A stretch of 64,000 nucleotides of DNA, from the NCBI GenBank assembly GCA_964652155.1, contig CAZZBK010000001.1, forward strand, positions 62,001-126,000, given 5' to 3'. The DNA is from CAZZBK01 sp964652155. GTDB lineage: Bacteria > Planctomycetota > Planctomycetia > Pirellulales > PNKZ01. Made by a program: the position numbers and the translations under genes. The notes below the pieces were generated by a model, which worked only from the letters and a program-made list of their open reading frames with translations, did not search any database and was not told the DNA's origin. This document shows positions 26,515-35,795 of the stretch, piece by piece (within the stretch, counting starts at the first letter, position 1; every line of letters begins with the position of its first letter).

Positions 26515-27403
26515 GCGTTGGTACGTTTGGGCCGTGCTGATGTTGCTCGGCGCGACGGCGACGGCCGGCGAGCCGCGACGGCTCACGCGCGACGGACAGT
26601 TCAAGTTCGACCTGACGTTTGCCCGCGGCGGCGAAGAGTTGCTGTACAGCCTGCAAGAGTCGCCGACACTTACCGTCCTGATGCGGCTCACCTTGGCCGA
26701 TGGCACATGCACGCGGGTGCATCCCAACGCCGACAAGAATGAGTTCGAGCCGGCCATCACGCCCGACGGAAAATACTTGGCGTTCATACGCAGTCGCGCC
26801 AACCTGAACTTGGAGTTGGTCATTCGCAACCAGCTCACGCAGGACGACGCGATTGTCGATCCGGGCAAGGGCTTTGCCAGTTTGCGTCATCCGTCGTTCT
26901 CGCCCGATGGGATGCAGGTGATTTATGCGATGGCCCAGGACGCGGGGCAACCGCTGTTTCGCGTGACGAACAAGGCCACGTCGCAGGTGAAAATCACCGA
27001 GGGGAACAGTTTGAATATGTGGCCGAGCTATTCGCCCGACGGTCGGCGAATCGTGTTTGGCTCGGATCGGGACGACAATTTTGAGCTGTATGTGATGAAC
27101 GCCGACGGCAGCCAGGTGCGGCGGCTCACGAATCGACCGCAACGCGACATGCGTCCCCGTTGGTCGCCCGACGGACAGTGGCTCGCGTTCACTTCGACCG
27201 CCGACGGCAACGAGGAGATCTATCTGCTCCAGGTCGAGACAGGGGAGCTGCGCCGACTCACGCAGCACATGGAGCGCGACGACTTTGCCGCCTGGCATGG
27301 GGACGGTCGGCATATCGCGGTGGTGAGCGAGCGCGATGGCGAATTCGACGTCTGGCTATATGACGTCTCGACGGCCATTAAAGTGCCAGCGGAAAATCGC
27401 TGA
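26501..27403 (+). CDS. TolB-like PD40/WD40 beta-propeller protein
   Basis: The 300-residue exported protein has a short signal peptide (about 1-22). About five or six PD40 blades follow, seen as repeated SPDG turns: TPDGKYLAF, SPDGMQVIY, SPDGRRIVFGSDRDDN and SPDGQWLAFTS. Sequences between blades contain the typical RRLT strands. Such propellers bind proteins in the periplasm; TolB itself is part of the Tol-Pal system, but no tol genes are nearby. Its start overlaps the DUF1501 gene by 14 bases, so the two are probably co-expressed. Its end overlaps the convergent peptidase gene by 26 bases. Confidence 0.82.
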   Translation: MSCCKRWYVWAVLMLLGATATAGEPRRLTRDGQFKFDLTFARGGEELLYSLQESPTLTVLMRLTLADGTCTRVHPNADKNEFEPAITPDGKYLAFIRSRANLNLELVIRNQLTQDDAIVDPGKGFASLRHPSFSPDGMQVIYAMAQDAGQPLFRVTNKATSQVKITEGNSLNMWPSYSPDGRRIVFGSDRDDNFELYVMNADGSQVRRLTNRPQRDMRPRWSPDGQWLAFTSTADGNEEIYLLQVETGELRRLTQHMERDDFAAWHGDGRHIAVVSERDGEFDVWLYDVSTAIKVPAENR

Positions 27404-28499
27404 GCAACTCGACGCCCGTGGGGGTAACGAGATAGTCATTTTCGAGTCGAATGCCGGCCCGCAGCAGCGTTTCGTGGTAGAGTCCCGGCTCGGCGGTGAA
27501 GACGTCCCCGACCTCGAACGTGTCGTCCCAGTGGGGGTTTAAGTGCGGCGCTTCGTGCGGGAACAGGCCGATACCGTGCCCCAGATGATGGTTGAACACG
27601 CCCCGTTCGCTGTGCCGATCGAGCATGGCCTGGGCTTGCTCGAAGATCGCCTTGCAGCGGATGCCTGGCCGGACTTCGCGCTGCACCATGTCCAGGACCT
27701 CGGCGAGAGCCGAGGCGGCGGCGTGTTGCTCGTCGGTTGGGCGACCGTTGACGGCGATGGTCCGGCAGTTGTCGGCAAAGTAGCCGCGAAAGGCGGGTCC
27801 CAGGTCGAGGATATAAAGTTCGCCGTCTTGCGCGAGGCGGCCATGACGGGGTGGCCCGCCGCGAGCGCCGCACTGATAATCGTTCCCCGTCCCGGTGAGC
27901 ATTTCACCCAGGGAATCGACCGCGACGGCTTGCAGGGCATTGAACACGTCCAACTCGCTGATGCCGGGGCGAATGATTTCGCGCGCCCGGGCATACATCT
28001 TGCCTGTGGCGGCGATCGCCTTGCGCAATCGGGCCAACTCGTCGACGTCTTTCTTGCGCCGCAAACGAAACAACTCGGGCTCGACATCGATCGTGGTCGC
28101 CGAGAGGGCGCTGGACACGTGAGGGCAGAAGCTGGAGAACTCGACGCCCAAACGGCGCGGCAGCTCGTGTCGCGCCAGCGCCGCGACGAGCACGGCGCTT
28201 GACGCTTGCCGCTGGTCGTTGCGAAGCGTCGAGTGCCATTGAGCGTCGTAGGTCAAAAATTCGTCAGCGGCATGAACGGGGCGTTGCTTCTGTGGACACA
28301 CGAGCAGGCAATGTCCTTGCGCCGATAACGCCGCGGCCGGCTCGAAGACCGGTCCAAAGTATGCGCCGGTCAGCCACTGCACATGCTCGCGGCGCAACAC
28401 GATCGTCCACGACACGTCGAGCCGCTGCATCACCTCGATCAGTCGCGACTGCCGAACACGGCACAGATCCACTTGGGTGTCCAGTAAATCGCTCATCAT
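27378..28499 (-). CDS. M24 family metallopeptidase (Xaa-Pro aminopeptidase-like)
   Basis: The 373-residue protein has a creatinase-type N-terminal domain (about 1-140) and a pita-bread catalytic domain (about 145-373). Metal ligands are visible: Asp232 and Asp243 in LDLGPAFRGYFAD, the histidine in HHLGHGIGLFPHE, and glutamates in FTAEPGLY and GIRLENDYLV. It probably removes N-terminal residues before proline in cytoplasmic peptides, using two metal ions. There is no signal peptide. The gene overlaps the convergent propeller gene by 26 bases. A second ATG one codon downstream is an equal start choice. Confidence 0.88.
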   Translation of the reverse strand: MMSDLLDTQVDLCRVRQSRLIEVMQRLDVSWTIVLRREHVQWLTGAYFGPVFEPAAALSAQGHCLLVCPQKQRPVHAADEFLTYDAQWHSTLRNDQRQASSAVLVAALARHELPRRLGVEFSSFCPHVSSALSATTIDVEPELFRLRRKKDVDELARLRKAIAATGKMYARAREIIRPGISELDVFNALQAVAVDSLGEMLTGTGNDYQCGARGGPPRHGRLAQDGELYILDLGPAFRGYFADNCRTIAVNGRPTDEQHAAASALAEVLDMVQREVRPGIRCKAIFEQAQAMLDRHSERGVFNHHLGHGIGLFPHEAPHLNPHWDDTFEVGDVFTAEPGLYHETLLRAGIRLENDYLVTPTGVELLSDFPLAL

Positions 28500-28594
28500 C
28501 CTGCCGTCTCTCGAGGGTCGCCGAATTCGTGAAGCACACGTCGCCGGACAGCGTACCGTGGAAGCGGCGACTCAACAAGCGGCCGTGATTTGCG

Positions 28595-31500
28595 CTAGCC
28601 GATCAGGACGAAGGGGCCCGTGATCGTGAGGACGTAATTCGGATTTTGCACCAATCGCGAATCATTGCCGCCGTTGAGGCTAAAAGCATTGACGAACGCA
28701 AAGCCGGAGACCGATGCGGTCAAGGTCGGCATGGTGAGGATGGCGAAGTAACTGGCGGCGTAGAGGAAGTCATCTCCCGACGAATCGATGAGCGAGACGG
28801 TGTCCGTGCCACCGATGGTCGAGAGTGCGGAAATTTGCTTGAAGTTCCAGGCTTGATTGGAATAGGTCGGCGCGGCGGCCGGTCCGGCGAAGACATAGGA
28901 TACCTGAGACGTGATCACGAAATTGTCGTTGGCGGCGGAGTCGTAGAGTTGCGCCTGATCCGAGCCGCCAAAGACCGCGAGCGCGACGAACGAGTCGAAG
29001 TCGGTGGTCTGATTAAAGTAGCCAAAGCCCGACATCACGCTGTAGTTTGAGAGCCCGACGTATTGGTCGTCGCGATCCGAATCGTAGAGCACGGCGATAT
29101 CGTAGCCGCCGTTGCCAAAGGCATAGACATTGCCGAAGCCGGTGGCCTGGGCATAGTAGTTCGTCGAGCTAATGATGGTATAGGCGGGCACGGCACCGAG
29201 TACGTCATCGCTGACGCTGCCATAGATTTGCGCCGAGTCATTCGAGCCCGAGGCGAAACCGAACAAGCTCTTGAAGTAGCTGGCGCGATTGGTGAACCCG
29301 CTGCCTTGCATGGAAGCGCCGCCGGGTTGAGCAATGAACGTCTCGGCTCCGGCGGGCGTGTCGAACAACTGCGCGACATCAGCGCCGCCGTTAACGGTGT
29401 AGGCGTCGATGACTCCGAAGCTGCTGAGCAACAGGCGTTGGCCGCTGCCGACCATGAAGCCGGAGTTCGCCAAGCCGTAATAGACATCGTTACCGGGCGT
29501 GTCATAAACCTGACCGGTATCGACGCTTTGTCCAAAGACGATGATCGTTTGCGCGCCACTGCCCTCGACGCTATAACCCGACGTGGAGTTGGTAATGTTC
29601 ACGCGATAGGTTTGCAGCTGCACATTGTCGGCCGTCGCGGCTGTTTGTATGGAATAGCTGTCGAAGCCGCCGCCGGTGATCAGCCGGATGGGCATGTAAG
29701 GGAAGTTGGCACTGGTGTTCGTGTCGACGATCGCGGTCCCGTTGACGTTGAGGTTAATGTTCCCGCTGGTGAGCGAGAGCGCGACGACATCGTCAGCGGT
29801 GGTGCCGGTGATGATCAGCGTGCCTGACTCGACGCTGACCAGGTTGCGGACGCTGACCGCAATGGTGGCGCTTGCTTGCTGGGCGGGGCCGGGCGAGAGC
29901 TCAGAGTCGTTGACGGAAATTTGAATTTGCGCGTCGCCGCTGTAACCGACGTCGGGCGTGAACAACAAGCCCAGCAGGTCCGAGGTCACGTCGCTCGTCG
30001 TGCCGTTGAAGATCAGCGTGCTGGTGCCATTACCCGACAGGTTCGTCAACCCCTGGGCCGATCCGAGCGTGAGGACTCCGTGCGAGGCTTGCAGGGTCAC
30101 GGCCACGGTGGCCTGGGGCGAAGCGCTGTCGGATTCAACATCGCTGATCGTGATGGCGTTGTCGACCGCCGACGAAAAAACGAGTCCTCCGCCAGGTCGT
30201 ACACCTTGAGCAAACGGCACTCGAATGACGGGTGGTGTGTTCACGGGCGTGATGGTCAATTGCGCCGACGCCGTATTCAGGCTGAAGGCGGACAGCGAGT
30301 TGGCCTGCGAAGCGTCCTGATAGGTTCCGCTCATGCCAAGCGTTTGGTCCCAAGCTCGAAACGAAATCGCCGCGGTCTTGAGGCCGGAGAGGTTGGCATT
30401 GGGCAGCAAGCGAATGCGGGTCAGCGCGTCGGCGGGCAACAAGAGCGCGTGGGTATCGGCGGCGGCATTAACATAGCGCCACGTGCTGCCGCCGTCGAGC
30501 GTATATTGCCACGCGCCCAGCGATGTGTCGACATTCGTCAGCGCGATGCCTTTGGGGTCATTGACGTTGAAATCGACAATCGCCTGGGGAGACGACGAAG
30601 CCAGCAGCGCTGTGACGAGCGTGCCCGAGTTGTCCGAGTCGTTCTCGGCCAGACTCGTCATGGAGAACGTGCCCGAGATGTCGAGGAACGGTGCCACGTT
30701 ACCGATCGCCAGGTTGCCGAAGGTGACGTTGTTGACGGCCGCCGGCGGGAGCAGCGAGAGCGTGTACCCGCCCGAGGTGTTGGGCGCGACATCGAGCGTA
30801 TGTCGGTAGATGTCGAACTGGTTCAGCGTGCCATTGAGGTTATTGTTAGTCGAGTTTGAATTGTCGGGCCAGTAGGTTTCGACCACGCCATTGACGAAGG
30901 CGACTCCGAGCCGATTTCCGAGTTGATTGGGCAAGGCGTTTAAAACGTTGGCGTTGATGTTACCGTTGGACAAAACGACGTTGGGGGCGACGGTCTGTCC
31001 GCCGTCGGTGATTAAGGTTCCCCAGGTACGGACCGTGGTGTTGGCCAAGTTGTTTCGGCCATCGAACCAGGCGACAAAGATATTGCCGGTGGTCGCGTCG
31101 AGGGCGGCGTAGGGCAAGAACTGCGCGGTCGAGGTACCGTCATCGTTGACCTGTTGCGGCGCGCTCCAAGTTTGCCCGTTGTCGTCCGAATACTTGATGA
31201 ACACATCAAGATCGTTGCTCTCGGCAGATGATTCGTCGCTGTAGATCAGGTAGGCCCGATTGGGAAAACTGCCCGCGGTCTGGTTCCAGAGCACGGTTTG
31301 TCCGGCGTTGACCCCCTTGGTATTCATCGGGGTGATGGTGTCGGCAAAGCCGACATTCGTGTCTGAAACGGCGGTGATGGTGGCCGCGTTGCTGAACCGC
31401 AGGGGTCCGGTGCCGTCGGTGTCTTGGGCGACCATGATATTTGCCGGGCCTTGCGGATTGGAGGCACCGCTGGGGACCTGATAGGTGAGCAACGCGGCCC

Positions 31501-34489
31501 CCGACGTGCCGATGGCCACGCTGGGGAACTGCGCGCCGACGCTACCAGGCACGAAATCGATCGTGAAGGGGCCACTCGTTCCCCCGGCGATGGTCGGCGC
31601 ACTGGCTGCGTAGGCGAGCGTCGATGCCCCCGAGGACCCGATGTAAGCCACCCAAACTTCATTGTTGGAGGCGGTGACGGAGACCGAAGCCCGTGTTGAG
31701 CCGGAGGTAAAGCCGGTGGGAAACTGATTGAGCAGCGTAAAGGTTTGTCCCGCGTCACGGCTGAGCAACAGATCGACGGTGCCGTTGAGGTCGACATACC
31801 CGACAAACAAATTGCCGAGATTATCCCAGGCGGCTGACGGCGCACTGGTGGCTTGAGGCAACGTCCCACTGCGAAACGCCAGCGAGCCACTCGCATAGGT
31901 TTGTCCGGCGTCGCTGGTCCGGGCGAAGGTCAGTTGGTTCGAGCTGCCCGGGCCATTGGTGTCTGTAGCGAAGAAGATGCGCTGGTTGGTGTCGTTGGGA
32001 TCAATGGCGACGGTGGGGTCGAACTGATTGCCCGAGAGTCGCGCGGCATTGGTGACTAAATTGACCGTGGGAACGTTGATGGTCAGGCTGCTGGGGATCG
32101 AGCGATTGATGCGGATTCGCCGCGTGTCGACATCCAGCGTGGAGCCCAGCCCGGCATTGTTGGTGGGACTATTGCCGTTGTCGGCCCAGGCCACGGTGAC
32201 TTCATCGGCATCGAAGGCCACGCCCAGCCGAGAGCCAAGCTGCAGCAACCCGGTGGCGGACGTGCCGGCATCGGTCCGTGAGGCGCTGCTGATCAATTGA
32301 TTGGTCGTGATAATGCCGCCGCCGTTGTAGATCAGGCTGCCATACACGTTGACGGTGTTGTTGCCCGGGCTGTTGCGGGTGTCGTACCAAGCCGCGAAGA
32401 TGTAGCCGGTGAGATTGTCGATCGCGGCGCGGGGCATGAACTGCGAGGCCACGCTGATGGAGTTGACTCGTGAGGGGAGCGACCACGATGCGCCATCGTT
32501 GACCGAGGAGACAAAGTTGATGTCAAAATCACCCGACTCGTTGGGAGTTTCCGTCGTGTAGAACAGATAGACTCGTCCCCGGGCGGGGCCATTGCTGCGA
32601 TCGACGAGCAAGGTGGGCGCGGCATCGATGCCGTTGCGCGTGAGCGCGAGCAGGGTGTCCGCCTGTCCCACATTGGTTGTCGTGACACTCACGGGGGCCT
32701 GAAAGATTTGGCTCCCCAGTCCGTCGGGGTCACGCGCGACCATGAGGGTCGTTAATCCTTGGGCGCTGGTGCCCGACTGATACGCAACGAGCACGTCGCC
32801 AGCGGTGCCGATGGCCAGGCTGGGGACGGCGCCGGAGAGGCTCCCCCCGGCCACGCTTTGCTGTTGTTGCATGGTGCCGAAGACACCGGTCCCCAGCACG
32901 GGCGTGCCGGCCGCGTAAATACCGGGAGCCGCTCCACTCGTGGTGTTGTAGCCGATCCAGACCTGGTCGTTGGCCGCGGCTAACGCGACTTCGGCCGTGG
33001 TGCTGCCGGCATTTTTGGAGCTGATCAGATTAAAGGTTTGTCCGGCATCGACGCTGTAGGCCAGGACCACCTGCTGGGACACGCTGCGATAGGCCAAGAA
33101 CAAATTGCCGTAGTTGTCCCATGCCAAGGCGGGGCTGCCCGACGCCTGGGGAAGCGACCCAGTGCCCGTGGCGATATAATTCGTGGTATACGTCGCGCCG
33201 CCGTCACTCGACCGCGAAGCCACCAACTGCGCGCCATTGTCAGAGGAAACCACGATCTGTTGCTGGGCGTTATAGGGATTGATCGCGACCGCCGGCTCGA
33301 ATTGATTCCCCGTCAAGAACGTGGCGTTACGAATGGGACTCGAAACGATGCTGACATTCACGGGGCCGGTCTGTTGCCAGTTGGTCTGTTGCACGAACGA
33401 CACGGACGTCGAGCCAGGCGGGACCGGCGTGATGACAAACTTGCCGACCGAGTCGGTCGTGGACGACGGTTCGTTGGCGTCGAATTGACCATTCAGGTTC
33501 GTGTCGACATAGACGGTGAATCCAGGCACGCCCAACTCGTTCGACTCTTGGAATCCGTCGGCATTGGCGTCGTTATAGAGTAGGCCCGTGATCGCGCCTG
33601 GGTTCAGTCGATAACCGAAATTGACAAGCGTTCGTTGTTCGTCGGTCGCCAGCGTGATGGTCTGGCTGCTGGGGCTCGGGATCGTGGCCACGGTCGAGGC
33701 GGGAATGGTGGCCTTGATGTTGAACGAGGCCGCCGGCAGATTCACGAATGAATAGCTGCCATCGACGGCGGTTTGCACCTGATACTCGCCATTGACGCTG
33801 TTGGTGAACGTCAACGAGAAATTGTTCAAGATGCCGACGTCGCCCGCCGCCCGATCGGCGATTTGCAATCGCCACGTGCCGTTGATCGACTCGCCATTCA
33901 TGGCCGACAGCGGCGAGGCCGGTTGGAAGCTGCCGGTGAACGGAGCGGACGCACTATTGATCGACGACGCCGCGGCATCGTCGAGCACGGTGTTCGTGAA
34001 ATTTTGGCCCGTCTGGCCACCGAGACGTGACACCAACGTGACCGTTGTCCCCGCCGGGCTCACCAGATAGATGTCGAGATCGCGGTCCAGGGTGTGCGTG
34101 ATATCAAAACTGACCGTCACCTTTTGGAGGGTTCCCAGGACGTCGGACACCGGCAGGTCGATGGTCGTCGTTTGCAGATCGGGGAGCGTCGCCCCAAGCG
34201 TGGGAGAGCTGATCAAAATCGGGCCGCTATCGACGACGCTGTTGAGATTGCGATCAATGTAGACGGTTCGACCCACGGTACCGGTGTCTTGGCCGTTGAT
34301 GAAGCCATCGGCGTTGAGATCGTTGAACACAAAGCCCGAGATCGAGCCGTCGAGCACGCGGCGCTGTTCGAGCGACTCGAAGTAGCCACGGAAATGCGGC
34401 TTGCGGCGACGCGACGGACGGCCGAACAAAACCCAGGACCAGTCCCAAAGCCTAGACCAGAAGCGCGAAACTCGACGACGTGGGCGCAT
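28595..34489 (-). CDS. Giant surface protein with P domain, two sialidase-like propeller halves and C-terminal DS/ND repeats
   Basis: The 1964-residue protein starts with a highly basic, Trp-rich leader. LEQRRVLDG (about residues 40-48) is related to the planctomycete N-terminal LEPR-XLL-type motif and probably directs export. Two SdrD-B-like modules with DLNADGF and DANADGF calcium-type turns lie near 52 and 300. A proprotein-convertase P domain spans about 95-232. Two similar halves of about 430 residues, starting near 385 and 815 (GNQFEPAVAINP and GNQFDPTVAIDP), look like BNR/sialidase propellers. Cadherin/Ig-like parts occupy about 1240-1560. The last 330 residues hold six repeats around the pattern AxLYDSxxNDxF. 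It is probably a secreted adhesin or matrix protein. Confidence 0.85.
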   Translation of the reverse strand: MRPRRRVSRFWSRLWDWSWVLFGRPSRRRKPHFRGYFESLEQRRVLDGSISGFVFNDLNADGFINGQDTGTVGRTVYIDRNLNSVVDSGPILISSPTLGATLPDLQTTTIDLPVSDVLGTLQKVTVSFDITHTLDRDLDIYLVSPAGTTVTLVSRLGGQTGQNFTNTVLDDAAASSINSASAPFTGSFQPASPLSAMNGESINGTWRLQIADRAAGDVGILNNFSLTFTNSVNGEYQVQTAVDGSYSFVNLPAASFNIKATIPASTVATIPSPSSQTITLATDEQRTLVNFGYRLNPGAITGLLYNDANADGFQESNELGVPGFTVYVDTNLNGQFDANEPSSTTDSVGKFVITPVPPGSTSVSFVQQTNWQQTGPVNVSIVSSPIRNATFLTGNQFEPAVAINPYNAQQQIVVSSDNGAQLVASRSSDGGATYTTNYIATGTGSLPQASGSPALAWDNYGNLFLAYRSVSQQVVLAYSVDAGQTFNLISSKNAGSTTAEVALAAANDQVWIGYNTTSGAAPGIYAAGTPVLGTGVFGTMQQQQSVAGGSLSGAVPSLAIGTAGDVLVAYQSGTSAQGLTTLMVARDPDGLGSQIFQAPVSVTTTNVGQADTLLALTRNGIDAAPTLLVDRSNGPARGRVYLFYTTETPNESGDFDINFVSSVNDGASWSLPSRVNSISVASQFMPRAAIDNLTGYIFAAWYDTRNSPGNNTVNVYGSLIYNGGGIITTNQLISSASRTDAGTSATGLLQLGSRLGVAFDADEVTVAWADNGNSPTNNAGLGSTLDVDTRRIRINRSIPSSLTINVPTVNLVTNAARLSGNQFDPTVAIDPNDTNQRIFFATDTNGPGSSNQLTFARTSDAGQTYASGSLAFRSGTLPQATSAPSAAWDNLGNLFVGYVDLNGTVDLLLSRDAGQTFTLLNQFPTGFTSGSTRASVSVTASNNEVWVAYIGSSGASTLAYAASAPTIAGGTSGPFTIDFVPGSVGAQFPSVAIGTSGAALLTYQVPSGASNPQGPANIMVAQDTDGTGPLRFSNAATITAVSDTNVGFADTITPMNTKGVNAGQTVLWNQTAGSFPNRAYLIYSDESSAESNDLDVFIKYSDDNGQTWSAPQQVNDDGTSTAQFLPYAALDATTGNIFVAWFDGRNNLANTTVRTWGTLITDGGQTVAPNVVLSNGNINANVLNALPNQLGNRLGVAFVNGVVETYWPDNSNSTNNNLNGTLNQFDIYRHTLDVAPNTSGGYTLSLLPPAAVNNVTFGNLAIGNVAPFLDISGTFSMTSLAENDSDNSGTLVTALLASSSPQAIVDFNVNDPKGIALTNVDTSLGAWQYTLDGGSTWRYVNAAADTHALLLPADALTRIRLLPNANLSGLKTAAISFRAWDQTLGMSGTYQDASQANSLSAFSLNTASAQLTITPVNTPPVIRVPFAQGVRPGGGLVFSSAVDNAITISDVESDSASPQATVAVTLQASHGVLTLGSAQGLTNLSGNGTSTLIFNGTTSDVTSDLLGLLFTPDVGYSGDAQIQISVNDSELSPGPAQQASATIAVSVRNLVSVESGTLIITGTTADDVVALSLTSGNINLNVNGTAIVDTNTSANFPYMPIRLITGGGFDSYSIQTAATADNVQLQTYRVNITNSTSGYSVEGSGAQTIIVFGQSVDTGQVYDTPGNDVYYGLANSGFMVGSGQRLLLSSFGVIDAYTVNGGADVAQLFDTPAGAETFIAQPGGASMQGSGFTNRASYFKSLFGFASGSNDSAQIYGSVSDDVLGAVPAYTIISSTNYYAQATGFGNVYAFGNGGYDIAVLYDSDRDDQYVGLSNYSVMSGFGYFNQTTDFDSFVALAVFGGSDQAQLYDSAANDNFVITSQVSYVFAGPAAAPTYSNQAWNFKQISALSTIGGTDTVSLIDSSGDDFLYAASYFAILTMPTLTASVSGFAFVNAFSLNGGNDSRLVQNPNYVLTITGPFVLIG

Positions 34490-34527
34490 AGAAGAGAGTT
34501 CCCGACGAGATTGCCTACCAATCCTCG

Positions 34528-34556
34528 ACGATAGGCACCCTGCGCAGTCAGGTCAA
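34528..34556 (-). promoter_or_regulatory. Candidate sigma-70-type promoter of the giant surface protein gene
   Basis: On the minus strand a TTGACC box (34551-34556) is followed after 17 bases by TATCGT (34528-34533), ending about 38 bases before the start codon at 34489. The -35 matches the consensus at five of six positions and the spacing is ideal, but the -10 is weak. Planctomycete promoters are not well defined, so this is tentative. Confidence 0.3.
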
Positions 34557-34683
34557 GAAATATGTTTTGAACCGTCCGCGATTCCCGAACAAACCGTAAC
34601 AGCTTGCCCTATAAGGGGGAAGGTTCTAGCCGTACTCGGTCCTAACGAGTCCCCCGAGCCCGTAGGGCGACTCGCGGCACAGC

Positions 34684-35712
34684 TCAAGGCCCCCTCGCTG
34701 CCCAATGCCTTGAAGTCCAAACATGGGGCCCCGACGAATCCACCCCTACGATGTGAGCAGACACCCCCTGCATGGGCTTGAGCAGATTCGCTCCCGACGG
34801 TTGGCCCAGCACGCTGACGGCGGTGGCGAGGCTATCGGCCAGGATGCCGCTTGGGGCAACCATGGTGACCGTCAATCGGTTGGTCAGTCCGAGCCCCGTT
34901 CGTGGATCGACGATGTGCGAATACCGCTTTCCATCCAATTCGACGTACTGAAATGCGTCCCCCGAGGTGGTCAGCGAAGCGTTTTCCAAAGTCACGTATT
35001 GTCGCTGGGGCTGACCGTCGGCCGAGTACGAGTCGATGGCGACGATCCAGCCTGCTTTGCCGGGCGGAGCACGTCCGACGACGACATCGCCACTGGCGTC
35101 GACCATCGCCCGATCGACACCGCGCTCCCGCAGCACTTTCAACATTTCGTCGGCGGCATAGCCGGCGGCAATTCCACCTAAGTCCAGTCGCATGCCGGGT
35201 TTGGCCAGACGAGCCGTGTGTGTTTTTTCGTCCAAAACGAGATGCTTATACCCGGTCGCCTCGCGGGCCGCGGCTAGGCTGTCGGTCCCTGGAAACTGTT
35301 TGTACCGCCGGGCTCGCCGCCAGAGTCGGGTGAGGGGGCCGACCGTCACGTCGAATGCGCCGTCGGTCTGTTGCGCCAGTCGTTGTGCAAAACTGAGCAC
35401 CGTCCAAAGATCGTCGCTGATCGATACGTCGCGTCCCGTGCCGGCCGTGGCGCTCAAGCGCGTTAACTCGCTATCGTCCTTGTAATCGCTCATGCACTGG
35501 TCGAGCTGCGCCAAGCGGCGGTAGGCCGCCTCGGCCGACGAATTTGCGAGCGGTTCGTTCGCGGCGTACAATGTCAGCTTGATCGGCATCCCCATGTGGA
35601 CCTGCGAGAACTCGTATCGCTCAAGCTGCGAATTTTCGCTGGCGATGGCCATGTAACCCATCGCCCAACACGCGAGCCCAATGGCACAATAGCGGTGAAG
35701 GTGAGCGAGCAT
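34684..35712 (-). CDS. apbE: FAD:protein FMN transferase (ApbE family)
   Basis: The 342-residue exported protein has a hydrophobic signal region (about residues 8-25). The ApbE core is visible: HMGMPIKLTLYA, then SDYKDDSELTRLSATAG, FDVTVGPLTRLWR, and RLDLGGIAAGYAADEML with the conserved GGIAKG-like loop. The C-terminal segment with SHIVDPRTGLG and ADSLATAVSVLG contains the metal-binding Asp. ApbE uses FAD and Mg to attach FMN to threonine in target proteins such as NqrB/NqrC or RnfG. No such target is seen in the window. It is divergent from the FGE-like gene. Confidence 0.9.
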   Translation of the reverse strand: MLAHLHRYCAIGLACWAMGYMAIASENSQLERYEFSQVHMGMPIKLTLYAANEPLANSSAEAAYRRLAQLDQCMSDYKDDSELTRLSATAGTGRDVSISDDLWTVLSFAQRLAQQTDGAFDVTVGPLTRLWRRARRYKQFPGTDSLAAAREATGYKHLVLDEKTHTARLAKPGMRLDLGGIAAGYAADEMLKVLRERGVDRAMVDASGDVVVGRAPPGKAGWIVAIDSYSADGQPQRQYVTLENASLTTSGDAFQYVELDGKRYSHIVDPRTGLGLTNRLTVTMVAPSGILADSLATAVSVLGQPSGANLLKPMQGVSAHIVGVDSSGPHVWTSRHWAARGP

Positions 35713-35795
35713 GGTGGATTCCCAATGAGTGCGCGAAGTTGTTGAGTGTCACGGCCGCGCGAATCTGTTACCCCTCTAGCCTAGGTAGTTTGTCG

